Shown in pieces: positions 36,403 through 45,013 of a DNA stretch of 64,000 nucleotides; the stretch's first letter is position 1; each line of letters starts with the position of its first letter. A model generated the notes under the pieces. It had not been told where the DNA came from and searched no databases. It was given only the letters and a program-made list of their open reading frames with translations. Made by a program: the position numbers and the translations under genes. The stretch spans positions 1,922,001 to 1,986,000 of the forward strand of contig NZ_JABWRB020000001.1 in NCBI RefSeq assembly GCF_014268745.2, given 5' to 3'. This DNA is from Pseudomonas zanjanensis. GTDB taxonomy: Bacteria > Pseudomonadota > Gammaproteobacteria > Pseudomonadales > Pseudomonadaceae.

Positions 36403-37365
36403 ATGCGCGAAACGGACAGAATCGAGCGAGAAGCGGTCAATCGCTCACCCCAACGCTTTCACCGGGGCAAATTGGGCCAGGTGCTGGAGCGTTTCCTGGA
36501 CAGTCATGCGGGCGGGAAGCACAAGGACTACAACCTGATCGAACTGGATCAGCTCTGGCGCGAGGCTGCGCGGGTCGATCCGGCGATCGGCTTGAACTTG
36601 TTCGGGTTATTCACGCCGCAGGACTGGCACGTCCTGGCCTACCTTTGCCTGTACAGCCCTGACGTCCTCTCGGCCATGCAGCTCTGGGCGCGGTACGCAC
36701 CGCTGGCCGCTGACACCGACACGGTGCGTTTGGTCAATGATGAGAACGGCCTGGGGGTCGAGCTGAATGTCGACGCGCCGGGTGATCTGGCGCGGTATGT
36801 GGTCGAGCACTACGGCGTGATGGCCATTACGCAACTACGACAAGGAACGGGGAGGGACGTACAACCGGTTCTCGCCCAATTCGCCCATTCGCGACCCTCG
36901 TACTACCTCCAGTACAGCCACTGGTTCGGCGACCGTGTCGAGTTCGATTGCCCGGTCAACCGTTTCTACTTCGATGCCCCCAGCACACGTCTGCCGATGC
37001 AAACGCGTCATCACGGACTGCTGGAGCTGCTGACTCAGGAACTCGACCGTCGGTTGGCCACGCATCGCCACTTCACCGGATGGTCGGCCCGGCTCGCCGA
37101 GGGCGTTCGACAATCGCTGGCCAAAGGCGAGACACCGACGCTGGTGGATCTGGCGCACGCGCTGCACCAGACGCCGAGGACGCTGCGCCGGCGCCTTGAA
37201 GAACAAGGCACGACCTTCAGGCAATTGCTCGACCAGGTGCGCGCCGAACTGGAGCAACTCCTGGAAATGCAAGGCGAACCTATAGCGCAGATCGCCACCC
37301 AATTGGGCTACAGCGATACGACCGCCTATCTGCATGCACGAAACCGGTGGCGTGCGGTGAAGTAA
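36403..37365 (+). CDS. AraC-family regulator with Arabinose_bd-type domain and divergent C-terminus
   Basis: About 320 residues: an N-terminal ligand-binding domain of the type found in OruR/ArgR-like AraC regulators (Y-N-L-I-E-L-D-Q-L-W-R-E-A-A-R-V-D-P-A-I-G-L-N-L-F), and a C-terminal helix-turn-helix with R-T-L-R-R-R-L-E-E-Q-G-T-T-F-R. The second DNA-binding helix (I-A-T-Q-L-G-Y-S-D-T-T-A-Y) is present, but the usual F-x-R-A-F-K-R-W-T-G-x-S-P-x-x-Y-R is replaced by a short L-H-A-R-N-R-W-R-A-V-K end. The start is uncertain (36403 or 36334); neither has a strong ribosome site. It diverges from the desaturase/reductase pair, its likely target. Confidence 0.75.
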   Translation: MRETDRIEREAVNRSPQRFHRGKLGQVLERFLDSHAGGKHKDYNLIELDQLWREAARVDPAIGLNLFGLFTPQDWHVLAYLCLYSPDVLSAMQLWARYAPLAADTDTVRLVNDENGLGVELNVDAPGDLARYVVEHYGVMAITQLRQGTGRDVQPVLAQFAHSRPSYYLQYSHWFGDRVEFDCPVNRFYFDAPSTRLPMQTRHHGLLELLTQELDRRLATHRHFTGWSARLAEGVRQSLAKGETPTLVDLAHALHQTPRTLRRRLEEQGTTFRQLLDQVRAELEQLLEMQGEPIAQIATQLGYSDTTAYLHARNRWRAVK

Positions 37366-37396
37366 GCCACTCCGCGTATTGCAGGCGCGTGCACAT

Positions 37397-37438
37397 TGTG
37401 GCGAGGGAGCTTGCTCCCGCTGGGCTGCGCAGCGGCCC
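37397..37438. repeat. half REP element (solo GGCGAGGGAGCTTGCTCCC arm)
   Basis: A single TGTGGCGAGGGAGCTTGC arm continuing into GCTGGGCTGCGCAGCGGCCC with no partner arm nearby, so it is an unpaired or truncated copy of the doublets seen elsewhere. Confidence 0.75.
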
Positions 37439-37613
37439 ATTTTTGTGAGCTCCGAATGTATCCAAGCGTATCCTGGCTCACGATCGATACGGACGCTTGC
37501 ATTCCAGCCCGTCGCTGACACATCCGCGATACCTGGCCAACGTCAAATGGGACCCATCGAGACGGCCCAAGTCGTCTCACCGGCTTACCCACGTCGTTCG
37601 CAAGGAGCTTCAC

Positions 37614-38681
37614 ATGGATATAAACAATCCCCCCGTACCCCGGCATCGCCGTCTGCTTGCACCCACGCTCCTGGCGTTGGCAATGATGCAGATGGGCGCC
37701 TTGGCATTGACCTCTTCCCCGGCCAGCGCGGCCGATCTGCCGGCGAGCACTGTCGGCGCGATCACCCCCGGCAGTCACACCTCGTTCGGCCCGCTCAAGC
37801 ACGTCAAGGCCGGCCTCCTCGACGTTTCCTATGCCGAAGTGGGTCCCCCCGACGGGCCGGTGGTGATCCTGTTGCACGGTTGGCCCTATGACATCCACAG
37901 CTACGCCGATGTGGCGCCGGCGCTGGCAGAGAAGGGCTATCGCGTGCTGATCCCGTATGCCCGCGGTTATGGCGATACACGTTTCCTGTCTGCCAAGACC
38001 CTGCGCAACGGCCAGCCTTCGGCGTTGGCAAGCGATCTCATCGATTTCATGGACGCGCTGAACATCAAGCAGGCCGTGCTCGGCGGTTACGACTGGGGCG
38101 CACGCACCGCCGACATCGTCGCGGCCCTTTGGCCAGAGCGGGTGAAGGCGCTGGTGGCGGTGAGTGGCTACCTGATCGGCAGCCAGGAGGCGGGCAAGGC
38201 GCCGCTGCCGCCGGCTGCTGAGTTGCAGTGGTGGTACCAGTTCTACTTTGCGACCGAGCGTGGCCGTCTCGGTTATGAGAAGAACACCCACGACTTCGCC
38301 AAGCTGATCTGGAAGCTGGCGTCGCCGAAGTGGAATTTCGATGACGCGACGTTTGACCGAAGCGCCGCCGCCTTGCAGAACCCCGACCATGTCGCCGTTT
38401 CAATCTTCAACTATCGCTGGCGCCTGGGGCTGGTCAAGGGCGAAGCCAAATACGACAGGCTGGAGAAGAAACTGGCGACGTTCCCGTCGATCAGCGTGCC
38501 GACCATCACCCTGGAAGGCGACGCCAATGGCGCTCCCCATCCGCCCGCCGAAGCCTACGCCAAGCGTTTCACCGGGAAATATGAGCATCGCCTGATCGAT
38601 GGCGGCATCGGCCACAATCTGCCGCAAGAGGCGCCGCAGGCGTTCGCCCAGGCTGTGATCGATGCCGATCATCTTCGATGA
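37614..38681 (+). CDS. exported alpha/beta hydrolase, epoxide hydrolase/haloalkane dehalogenase type
   Basis: The 355-residue product has a signal peptide (R-R-L-L-A-P-T-L-L-A-L-A-M-M-Q-M-G-A-L-A-L, cleavage near A-S-A/A-D at about residue 40). The hydrolase core has the oxyanion motif H-G-W-P-Y-D, a nucleophile elbow G-Y-D-W-G-A with Asp rather than Ser, and the catalytic His in G-I-G-H-N-L-P. An Asp nucleophile is typical of epoxide hydrolases and haloalkane dehalogenases. AAGGAG lies before the ATG at 37614. It stands alone after a solo REP arm. A periplasmic detoxifying role is inferred. Confidence 0.87.
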   Translation: MDINNPPVPRHRRLLAPTLLALAMMQMGALALTSSPASAADLPASTVGAITPGSHTSFGPLKHVKAGLLDVSYAEVGPPDGPVVILLHGWPYDIHSYADVAPALAEKGYRVLIPYARGYGDTRFLSAKTLRNGQPSALASDLIDFMDALNIKQAVLGGYDWGARTADIVAALWPERVKALVAVSGYLIGSQEAGKAPLPPAAELQWWYQFYFATERGRLGYEKNTHDFAKLIWKLASPKWNFDDATFDRSAAALQNPDHVAVSIFNYRWRLGLVKGEAKYDRLEKKLATFPSISVPTITLEGDANGAPHPPAEAYAKRFTGKYEHRLIDGGIGHNLPQEAPQAFAQAVIDADHLR

Positions 38682-38908
38682 TGCTGCGTTCCTCATATCT
38701 ATTGTGAAAGGTTGCCTGAAACAACGAATTTTCCTCCCAAAGGCTGATACCGGAAATCACCTTGGATCAGGCAAACATGCCGGCGGATCCGGCAAGCGGA
38801 TGGACGTTTCGCTCCACATACTCTCGCGGCCCTGAGGCCCTGCCACGCATGTATCCGAATGGTGGGGCCTTCTGTAGGCGTTCAAAAACATGTGTGCGAG
38901 TGCTTGAT

Positions 38909-39655
38909 ATGGAAAACAACGCGATCCGCTTTGCCTGCAACGGCTGCGGGGTTTGCTGCAAGGGTCGGCTGATTCCACTGACACTGGGAGAGGCAAGGCA
39001 GTGGCTACAACGCGGGCATGAGGTGGCGGTCGTACTGGAGGCATTCGATGAGTCGACCTGGCCCTCGGAACCGCGACAATTCGCCCACAGCGCCCAAAGG
39101 GCGGTGGAAGTCAACAGTGGCGATGCCCGAATTCGAGTTGTTGCGGTACTGGCAGGCAATGCGCTGACGCAGTGCCGCAATCTCGGCGACGATGGTCGTT
39201 GTGGGATCTATGAAGAGCGGCCGCTGGTCTGTCGGATCTACCCGATGGAAATCAATCCACTCATTGCCTTGCGTCCAGCCGACAAGATCTGTCCCCCCGA
39301 AGTCTGGGAGGCGGGCGAGGTCTTGTTCACCGACCGCGTCGTCGATCCGCTCCTGGCCGATCAGATCGAACGTTCCCGCCAGGCGGACCGGGACGATGCC
39401 CAGGCCAAGATTGCGCTGTGTGAAGCCATGGGCCTGAACGTCGCCGCTTGGAAGGGCAACGCGCTGGCGGTGTACTTGCCAGACCGAGTGCAGTTGGCTG
39501 AAGCGATCATGCGCTACGACCGCGCCCCCGTGGCACCGGCACGCGTGGACTGGAAAGTGCGGGTCGAGACGCCGGCCTTGGCCCAACGACTGTCGCAAGT
39601 AGGTGTCGCGTTGGACGATCAACCGTCCACCGGCTACATCTTCCAGACTCTTTAG
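38909..39655 (+). CDS. YkgJ-family cysteine-cluster protein
   Basis: The 248-residue protein has the CxxCxxCC cluster near residue 10 (F-A-C-N-G-C-G-V-C-C-K-G) and later C-R-N-L, C-G-I-Y-E-x-R-P-L-V-C-R-I-Y-P, the YkgJ/UPF0153 pattern of a zinc- or iron-binding domain. The arrangement suggests a metal site formed by about eight Cys. The function is unknown. The ATG at 38909 is chosen because it precedes the cluster by the normal short distance; an upstream in-frame start at 38762 adds 49 residues without similarity. Confidence 0.8.
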   Translation: MENNAIRFACNGCGVCCKGRLIPLTLGEARQWLQRGHEVAVVLEAFDESTWPSEPRQFAHSAQRAVEVNSGDARIRVVAVLAGNALTQCRNLGDDGRCGIYEERPLVCRIYPMEINPLIALRPADKICPPEVWEAGEVLFTDRVVDPLLADQIERSRQADRDDAQAKIALCEAMGLNVAAWKGNALAVYLPDRVQLAEAIMRYDRAPVAPARVDWKVRVETPALAQRLSQVGVALDDQPSTGYIFQTL

Positions 39656-39819
39656 GTAACCGACAGAGCCATCACTTTGTGCACTCCCAGCTTCTGAAAT
39701 ATCTTGTCATACCTGCTTCTGGGGGAGTGATGCCTGCTACGGCTCGTTGAATCGTGCAAGAAATTGCGCCAATCAGGCAAACGATCCGAACCGCCGACCC
39801 AGCATACTGCGTCCATATT

Positions 39820-39876
39820 GGCCCACGACTCGCGGCGATGCCGAACATTGTTCGCCATCGCCGCGAGTCGTGGGCC
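39820..39876. promoter_or_regulatory. 57-bp near-perfect dyad in the leader of the AraC gene at 39898
   Basis: Symmetric about 39848: the 21-base arms 39820-39840 and 39856-39876 match perfectly (GCCCACGACTCGCGGCGATG with its complement). After one C/C mismatch (39841/39855), CGAACA pairs with TGTTCG towards the centre. It ends 9 bases before the AAGGAG ribosome site. No T tract follows on either strand, so a simple terminator is unlikely; a large operator or RNA hairpin is possible. Confidence 0.75.
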
Positions 39877-39897
39877 CGAGTTTCCAAGGAGTGAAGT

Positions 39898-40806
39898 GTG
39901 CACACCGATTTTAAAAGCGACCAGAGCGTCAGCGATATCAGTCGCCTGGTCGGTTCAGTCAGCCGGCATGTGCCCAGCGATGGCGACCAGATAACGGCTA
40001 TTGCCGGTTTGACCCTGCATCGGCGCAAAGCGATCACCGCGCCGATGCATTGCCTCTACGGCCTGGGCATCGGCGTGACCTTGCAAGGCCGCAAACAAGC
40101 CATGATCGGGGACGAGATACTGACCTACGCGCCCGGTCAGTCCATGGTGACCTGCGTGGATCTGCCGGTCATTTCCCATGTTTCCCAAGCCAGCGTCGCC
40201 AAGCCATTCCTGGGCATGATGCTCAGATTCGACAGCACGATGGTGATGCAGGTGGCCGAGCGCATGCAGCTGTCACAACGCATGCGCGACGACGCGTTTC
40301 GACCGATAACCGTACAAGCGCTGGATGCCGGCGTACTGGAGGCCCTGCGACGCTTGATAGAGCTATTGGAGGAGCCGTCCCTGCTTGAGGCGGTGGCGCC
40401 GCTGATCAAGGAAGAGATCGTCGCTCGCCTGTTGAGTGGTGCCCACGCGCCGCAGTTGCTGCATGTGATTGCTGCCGGTTCACCCAGCCAGCACATTGCC
40501 AAGACCGTCGCCTGGCTGAAACTGAATTTTCGCCAGGCGTTGCGCATGGACGATCTGGCGGCACAAGCCCACATGAGTCCTTCCACATTTCGCCAGCATT
40601 TTCGCACTGTAACCGGCATGAGCCCGTTGCAATACCAGAAGCAACTGCGGCTACAAGCCGCTCGGCAGTTGATGTTGAGCCAGAACGTCGACGCGAGTAG
40701 CGCAGGGGGCTTGGTTGGCTATGAAAGTGCCTCGCAGTTCAGCCGTGAATACAGCCGTCTCTTTGGGGCGCCGCCGCAGCGGGATATCAAACGGATTCGC
40801 TTGTGA
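39898..40806 (+). CDS. AraC-family transcriptional regulator (AraC_N type), GTG start
   Basis: The 302-residue product has an AraC_N sensor domain at residues ~20-170 (T-A-I-A-G-L-T-L-H-R-R, Y-G-L-G-I-G-V-T-L-Q-G-R-K-Q-A, Y-A-P-G-Q-S-M-V-T). The C-terminal helix-turn-helix pair reads F-R-Q-A-L-R-M-D-D-L-A-A-Q-A-H-M-S-P-S-T-F-R-Q-H-F and G-G-L-V-G-Y-E-S-A-S-Q-F-S-R-E-Y. The GTG at 39898 has AAGGAG 6 bases upstream. A 57-bp dyad lies in its leader. It is convergent with the molybdenum hydroxylase genes. AraC_N members often respond to aldehydes or phenols; here the signal is unknown. Confidence 0.9.
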   Translation: MHTDFKSDQSVSDISRLVGSVSRHVPSDGDQITAIAGLTLHRRKAITAPMHCLYGLGIGVTLQGRKQAMIGDEILTYAPGQSMVTCVDLPVISHVSQASVAKPFLGMMLRFDSTMVMQVAERMQLSQRMRDDAFRPITVQALDAGVLEALRRLIELLEEPSLLEAVAPLIKEEIVARLLSGAHAPQLLHVIAAGSPSQHIAKTVAWLKLNFRQALRMDDLAAQAHMSPSTFRQHFRTVTGMSPLQYQKQLRLQAARQLMLSQNVDASSAGGLVGYESASQFSREYSRLFGAPPQRDIKRIRL

Positions 40807-40808
40807 TC

Positions 40809-40844
40809 GCGAGACTGCCTGGCATTGCGACCAGACAGCCTCGC
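40809..40844. terminator. stem-loop between convergent genes
   Basis: GCGAGACTGCCTGG (40809-40822) pairs imperfectly with CCAGACAGCCTCGC (40831-40844) across an 8-base loop, between the ends of the AraC gene and the molybdenum hydroxylase gene. There is no strong T tract, so it is only a candidate bidirectional terminator. Confidence 0.4.
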
Positions 40845-40848
40845 CCCA

Positions 40849-43089
40849 TCACACTAACTTGAACGGCAACTCACGCAACGGTTTACCCGTCAGGCTCGCC
40901 ACGGCGTTGGCAAAAGCGGGGGCCAACGCTGGCAGGCCGGGTTCGCCCATTCCCGTGGGAGGCTCGGCGCTGGGCACGATGTGGACGGCGAATTCCGGCA
41001 TGTCGGTAATGCGCGGCACGCTGAAGTCGGCAAAATTGCTCTGCTGCACCACGCCGTCCTTCAGGGTGACGGCGCCACCGGGCAGGCACATCGACAAGCC
41101 CATCAGCGCCGCGCCCTGGACCTGGGCCTCGACGCTGCGTGGGTTGACGACCAGGTTGCAGTGCACGCCGGCGGTCACGTTGTGCAGCACGGGGCGGCCA
41201 TCCTGCACCGAGGCTTCGACCACATATGCCACCACCGAACTGAACGACTCGTGGACCGCCACGCCCCAGGCACGGCCCGCCGCTAGCTGGCGCTTGCCGT
41301 ACTCGCTCTTGTCCACGGCCAACTGCAGCGCTTCGCGATGGCGTGGGCTCTGGTCGCCAAACAACTTCATCCGGTACGCCACCGGATCCTGTTTGGTGGT
41401 GCGGGCGATCTCGTCGATCAACGTCTCCATCACAAACGCCGTATGGGTGGAGCCCACGCTGCGCCACCACAATACGGGCACGTTGAGCTTGGGATGATGA
41501 ACTGTCAGGCGCATGGGCAGCGGATAGGGATTGCGCATGCCCTCGGTGGCGGTCGGGTCGATGCCGTTCTTCACCCGCCCGCCAAATACGGTACCGGTGA
41601 TGATCGATTGGCCCACCAAGGCGTGGTCCCAGGCGAGGACTTTGCCGCTGTCGTCAAAACCGATACGCGCACGGTGCAGATGCATGGGGCGGTAGTAGCC
41701 GCTCTTGATGTCGTCTTCCCGGCTCCAAAGGGTGCGGATAGGGGCGTTGACTCCCGCAGTGCGGGCGGCCTTGGCGACTTCGCAGGCCATTACCACGAAA
41801 TCGTTGGTGGGCACGCCGCGCCGGCCAAAACCACCGCCAGCGGTCTGTACGTTGACCTGGATCTGCTCGGGCTTGAGGTTCAGTACCTTGGCGGCCGCGG
41901 CACCGTCGCCGCCGGGGAACTGCGTGCCGACCCACAGTTGAGCGCTGTCCTGGGCGAGCTGCACCGTGCAGTTCAGAGGCTCCATCGGGGCGTGGGCGAG
42001 GTAGGGAAACACGAACTCGGCGTCCAGTTGATGCGGCGCGCTGGCCAGCGGCGTCATATCGGCGTCGAAGTGCAACGGGCCGGGCTGGCTGGCCAGCTCG
42101 CGGTATTGAGCCAGTTGTTTTTCGCTGTCGACTTTTTCCACGGTAGAAGTGTTCCATTCCACCTTCAGTGCATCCCGGGCCAACTTCGCCTGCCAGTAAC
42201 CGTCGGCGACCACGGCGACACCTTCGGCGCCGCCGTCCAGCGGCACGCGCAACACGGCTTTGACGCCTTTCGTGGCCCGCGCGGCGCTGTCATCCAGGGA
42301 GGCAATCCTGGCGCCGAACACCGGTGGTCGAGCGACGACCGCCGTGAGCTGCCCCGGCAGGTGCATGTCGATGCCGAAATCCTGTTGTCCGCTGCTCTTG
42401 GCCTTGGCATCGATGCGGGTGGTGGCCTGGCCGATGATGCGGAAATCCTTGGGATCCTTGAGCGTGATCTGTTCGGGCACAGGCATCGCCATGGCGGCTT
42501 CTGCCAGTTCGCCGTAGCTCGCCTTGCGACCCTCGGGCCCGAGTACCATGCCGGCCTGTGTACGCAGGCTCGCCACGTCCACATTCCAGCGGGCAGCAGC
42601 CGCACTCAGCAGCATGGCGCGCGCGCGGGCGCCGAGCTCACGGTACTGGGTGTAGCTGTTCTTGATCGTGTTGGAGCCACCGGTGAGGTGAATGCCGAAG
42701 GCCGGGTCCATGTAGGCGGCGTCGTTGCTGCCGTTGCGACTGCGCACCAGGCTCCAGTCGGCATCCAGTTCCTCGGCGAGAATCATCGGCAGTGCGGTTT
42801 GTACGCCCTGGCCGAACTCCAAGCGGTTGATGGTCACCGTGACTTCGCCATTGGGCGCGATCTGGACGAATGCGGAGGGTTGCTGGGTCGGCTTGAGCGG
42901 CGCTGCGGCGGCGCCATTGGCCTCCTGCGCCAAGGCCAGGTGCGGGAACGCACCCAAGGCCAGCCCGCCGATGCCGACGATCTTGAGAAAACTGCGCCGG
43001 GGCAGGGCTGCTGGGCCGTCAGCCTCGTCGCGCTCAAGCATCTGTTGCAAGGCGCGGGGAAGCTCGTTCGGGAATATCTCGTTCAACAT
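40849..43089 (-). CDS. xanthine-dehydrogenase-family molybdopterin-binding subunit (IorB-like)
   Basis: This 746-residue large subunit of a molybdenum hydroxylase has a Tat signal (P-R-R-S-F-L-K-I, Arg 31-32, then a hydrophobic stretch to A-L-A-Q), so it works in the periplasm. The substrate-channel Gly-rich motifs (G-G-G-F-G-R-R near 420, W-S-R-E-D-D) and the catalytic Glu in G-M-G-E-P-G near the C-terminus match isoquinoline 1-oxidoreductase beta-type proteins. These oxidise aromatic aldehydes or N-heterocycles. The small [2Fe-2S] subunit is upstream, 12 bp away. No FAD, cytochrome or XdhC-like maturation gene is present here. Confidence 0.9.
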   Translation of the reverse strand: MLNEIFPNELPRALQQMLERDEADGPAALPRRSFLKIVGIGGLALGAFPHLALAQEANGAAAAPLKPTQQPSAFVQIAPNGEVTVTINRLEFGQGVQTALPMILAEELDADWSLVRSRNGSNDAAYMDPAFGIHLTGGSNTIKNSYTQYRELGARARAMLLSAAAARWNVDVASLRTQAGMVLGPEGRKASYGELAEAAMAMPVPEQITLKDPKDFRIIGQATTRIDAKAKSSGQQDFGIDMHLPGQLTAVVARPPVFGARIASLDDSAARATKGVKAVLRVPLDGGAEGVAVVADGYWQAKLARDALKVEWNTSTVEKVDSEKQLAQYRELASQPGPLHFDADMTPLASAPHQLDAEFVFPYLAHAPMEPLNCTVQLAQDSAQLWVGTQFPGGDGAAAAKVLNLKPEQIQVNVQTAGGGFGRRGVPTNDFVVMACEVAKAARTAGVNAPIRTLWSREDDIKSGYYRPMHLHRARIGFDDSGKVLAWDHALVGQSIITGTVFGGRVKNGIDPTATEGMRNPYPLPMRLTVHHPKLNVPVLWWRSVGSTHTAFVMETLIDEIARTTKQDPVAYRMKLFGDQSPRHREALQLAVDKSEYGKRQLAAGRAWGVAVHESFSSVVAYVVEASVQDGRPVLHNVTAGVHCNLVVNPRSVEAQVQGAALMGLSMCLPGGAVTLKDGVVQQSNFADFSVPRITDMPEFAVHIVPSAEPPTGMGEPGLPALAPAFANAVASLTGKPLRELPFKLV

Positions 43090-43101
43090 GGTCGGCTCCG
43101 A

Positions 43102-43575
43102 TCAGGCAAGGGTCTTGGCGGCATCAGCCACCGCGGCGCGGATTCGGGCGTAGGTGCCACAGCGACAGATATTGCCGGCCATGGCCGAGTCGATCTCGGC
43201 CACCGTGGGCTGCTTGCCCTTGGGCTGGGCCTTGAGGAATGCGGTCGCGCTCATGATCTGGCCGCTCTGGCAGTAGCCGCATTGCGCCACGTCGTGCTTG
43301 ACCCATGCGTCGTGCACGGCGCTACCCACCGGATCACTGCCGTTGGTGGCCGCTTCGATTGTGGTGATCTTCTTGCCCACGGCAGCGGCAATGGGCGTCA
43401 CGCAGGAACGAATGGCCTGGCCGTCCAGGTGCACGGTGCAGGCACCACACAACGCCGCGCCGCAGCCGAACTTGGTGCCGGTCATGCCCAGCGTATCGCG
43501 CAGGGTCCAGAGAATCGGGGTGCCAGGGTCTACGTCGACCGTGTATTCACGGCCGTTTATGTTCAGGGCGCTCAT
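43102..43575 (-). CDS. [2Fe-2S]-binding small subunit of molybdenum hydroxylase (IorA-like)
   Basis: The 157-residue product has a plant-type [2Fe-2S] ferredoxin domain with C38, C43, C46 and C58 (F-G-C-G-A-A-L-C-G-A-C-T-V-H) and a second helical [2Fe-2S] domain with C-G-Y-C-Q-S-G-Q and N-I-C-R-C-G-T-Y. It carries electrons from the molybdopterin subunit and, with no signal of its own, is probably co-exported through the partner's Tat signal. It is the first gene of the two-gene unit. Confidence 0.93.
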   Translation of the reverse strand: MSALNINGREYTVDVDPGTPILWTLRDTLGMTGTKFGCGAALCGACTVHLDGQAIRSCVTPIAAAVGKKITTIEAATNGSDPVGSAVHDAWVKHDVAQCGYCQSGQIMSATAFLKAQPKGKQPTVAEIDSAMAGNICRCGTYARIRAAVADAAKTLA

Positions 43576-43718
43576 AGGGGGACCAGCTCCAGATGGTTTG
43601 GCTCTGGTTAACTATAGGAAGGAATGGTTGGGGTGGGTTGCACGATCCGGGCTGATTCTTGCCTGATCTTGCAAACCAAACCGGGATATCAGTCCCCAAG
43701 CGTAATAGATCCGTGTTG

Positions 43719-44918
43719 CTAGATGCTCTGCGCAAAGCCATGGCGTTCTGCAGACCACACCACGGCCAACGTCAGCAGCAGGAGAACGACCAAGACCGGC
43801 GCAAACGCAACGACCCCCAGGTGATCGAGCAGCAGACCACCGACGATCCCGCCACCGGCAATGGCCAGGTTCCAGGCCGTGACCAGCATGGACTGGGCGA
43901 GATCCGCCGCGTCCCCAGCCGTCTTGGCGATGGCTGTCTGAAACAGCGTCCCAGCCCCTCCGAAAGCGATTCCCCAAGCCGCCACCGCGATATAAACCGC
44001 CGCAGGCGTGTCGCTCATCACGCCAAGTGTCAATGCCGCAAGGGCGAACAGCACCGTGCCGGCCAGCGTCAACGCCCGCAGGTGGCGATCAATCAGCACG
44101 CCGACGACCCAGATCCCCAGCAACGACGCGACACCGAAGACCAGCAGGACCAGATCTATCCGCTCGCCCAGGCCCGCCGCCGTCAAAAACGGCGCGATAT
44201 AGGTAAAGAGAATGTTGTGCGCCAAGACAAACGCCAGCACCACGAACAACACCGAGCGAACGCCCGGGAGGGTGAAAACCTGACCCAAGGCAAGGCGCTT
44301 ATGGGTGGCTTGCCCTGGGAAGTCAGGCACCTTGAGTCGGACCCAGACCATCAAGGCGACGGCGAACAGGCTCATGATGGCGAAGCTCATCCGCCAACCG
44401 ATCAGGTTGCCGAGCAGCGTACCGGCGGGTACGCCCAGGGATAACGCCAAGGGCGCGCCCACCATGGCGATCGCTATCGCCCGGCCTTTCTGGTGTGCGG
44501 GCACCATGCGGGCGGCATAGCCGGCCAGCAAGGCCCACAGCAACCCGGCCGATACGCCACCCAGCAAGCGCGCGACCATCGTCAAACCATAATGGGTCGA
44601 AAGCGTCGTGACGGTATTGGCCACGGCGAAACCGGCAATGGCGAGCAACAAAAGCGCTCTGCGCCGCATGCCTTGGGTCGCTGCCGTCAGCGGAATGGCC
44701 GCCAACAAGGAACCTATCGCGTAGACGGTGACCAACTGGCCGGCGAGGGATTCGGAGATCGCCAGCCCTTCGCTGATCTGTGAGAGAAGGCCGGCGGGCA
44801 AGGCTTCGGTGAGAATGGTCACGAACGCCGCCAGCGCCAGGGCAAATAGTGAACCGATGGGAAGCGGTGCGGTGTCTTGAACGACCTCGGCATCGATATG
44901 GGTATTGGCAATCGTCAT
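43719..44918 (-). CDS. MFS transporter, DHA1 family (AraJ/arabinose-efflux-like)
   Basis: This 399-residue protein has 12 predicted membrane helices; the motif-A loop after TM2 (L-T-A-A-T-Q-G-M-R-R-R) and G-A-P-L-A-L-S-L-G-V-P-A-G in TM5 fit the DHA1 drug/sugar efflux group. It diverges from a LysR gene across about 95 bp, so it is the likely target of that regulator. The substrate is unknown. Confidence 0.88.
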   Translation of the reverse strand: MTIANTHIDAEVVQDTAPLPIGSLFALALAAFVTILTEALPAGLLSQISEGLAISESLAGQLVTVYAIGSLLAAIPLTAATQGMRRRALLLLAIAGFAVANTVTTLSTHYGLTMVARLLGGVSAGLLWALLAGYAARMVPAHQKGRAIAIAMVGAPLALSLGVPAGTLLGNLIGWRMSFAIMSLFAVALMVWVRLKVPDFPGQATHKRLALGQVFTLPGVRSVLFVVLAFVLAHNILFTYIAPFLTAAGLGERIDLVLLVFGVASLLGIWVVGVLIDRHLRALTLAGTVLFALAALTLGVMSDTPAAVYIAVAAWGIAFGGAGTLFQTAIAKTAGDAADLAQSMLVTAWNLAIAGGGIVGGLLLDHLGVVAFAPVLVVLLLLTLAVVWSAERHGFAQSI

Positions 44919-45013
44919 GGGGCACCTGCCTGAAGCGCTGATAAGTGTCGACCACGGTAAGTGCGCGTCTTTTGCGAGACAAGAATGCTAGAGTGCAGAA
45001 CACATCGGAAAAA

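Noticed and set aside
41338..43611. Long open reading frame on the plus strand opposite the molybdenum hydroxylase genes
   Set aside because: It lies antisense to two clearly conserved genes and shows only Gly/His/Arg/Val-rich translation typical of the opposite frame of GC-rich coding DNA.
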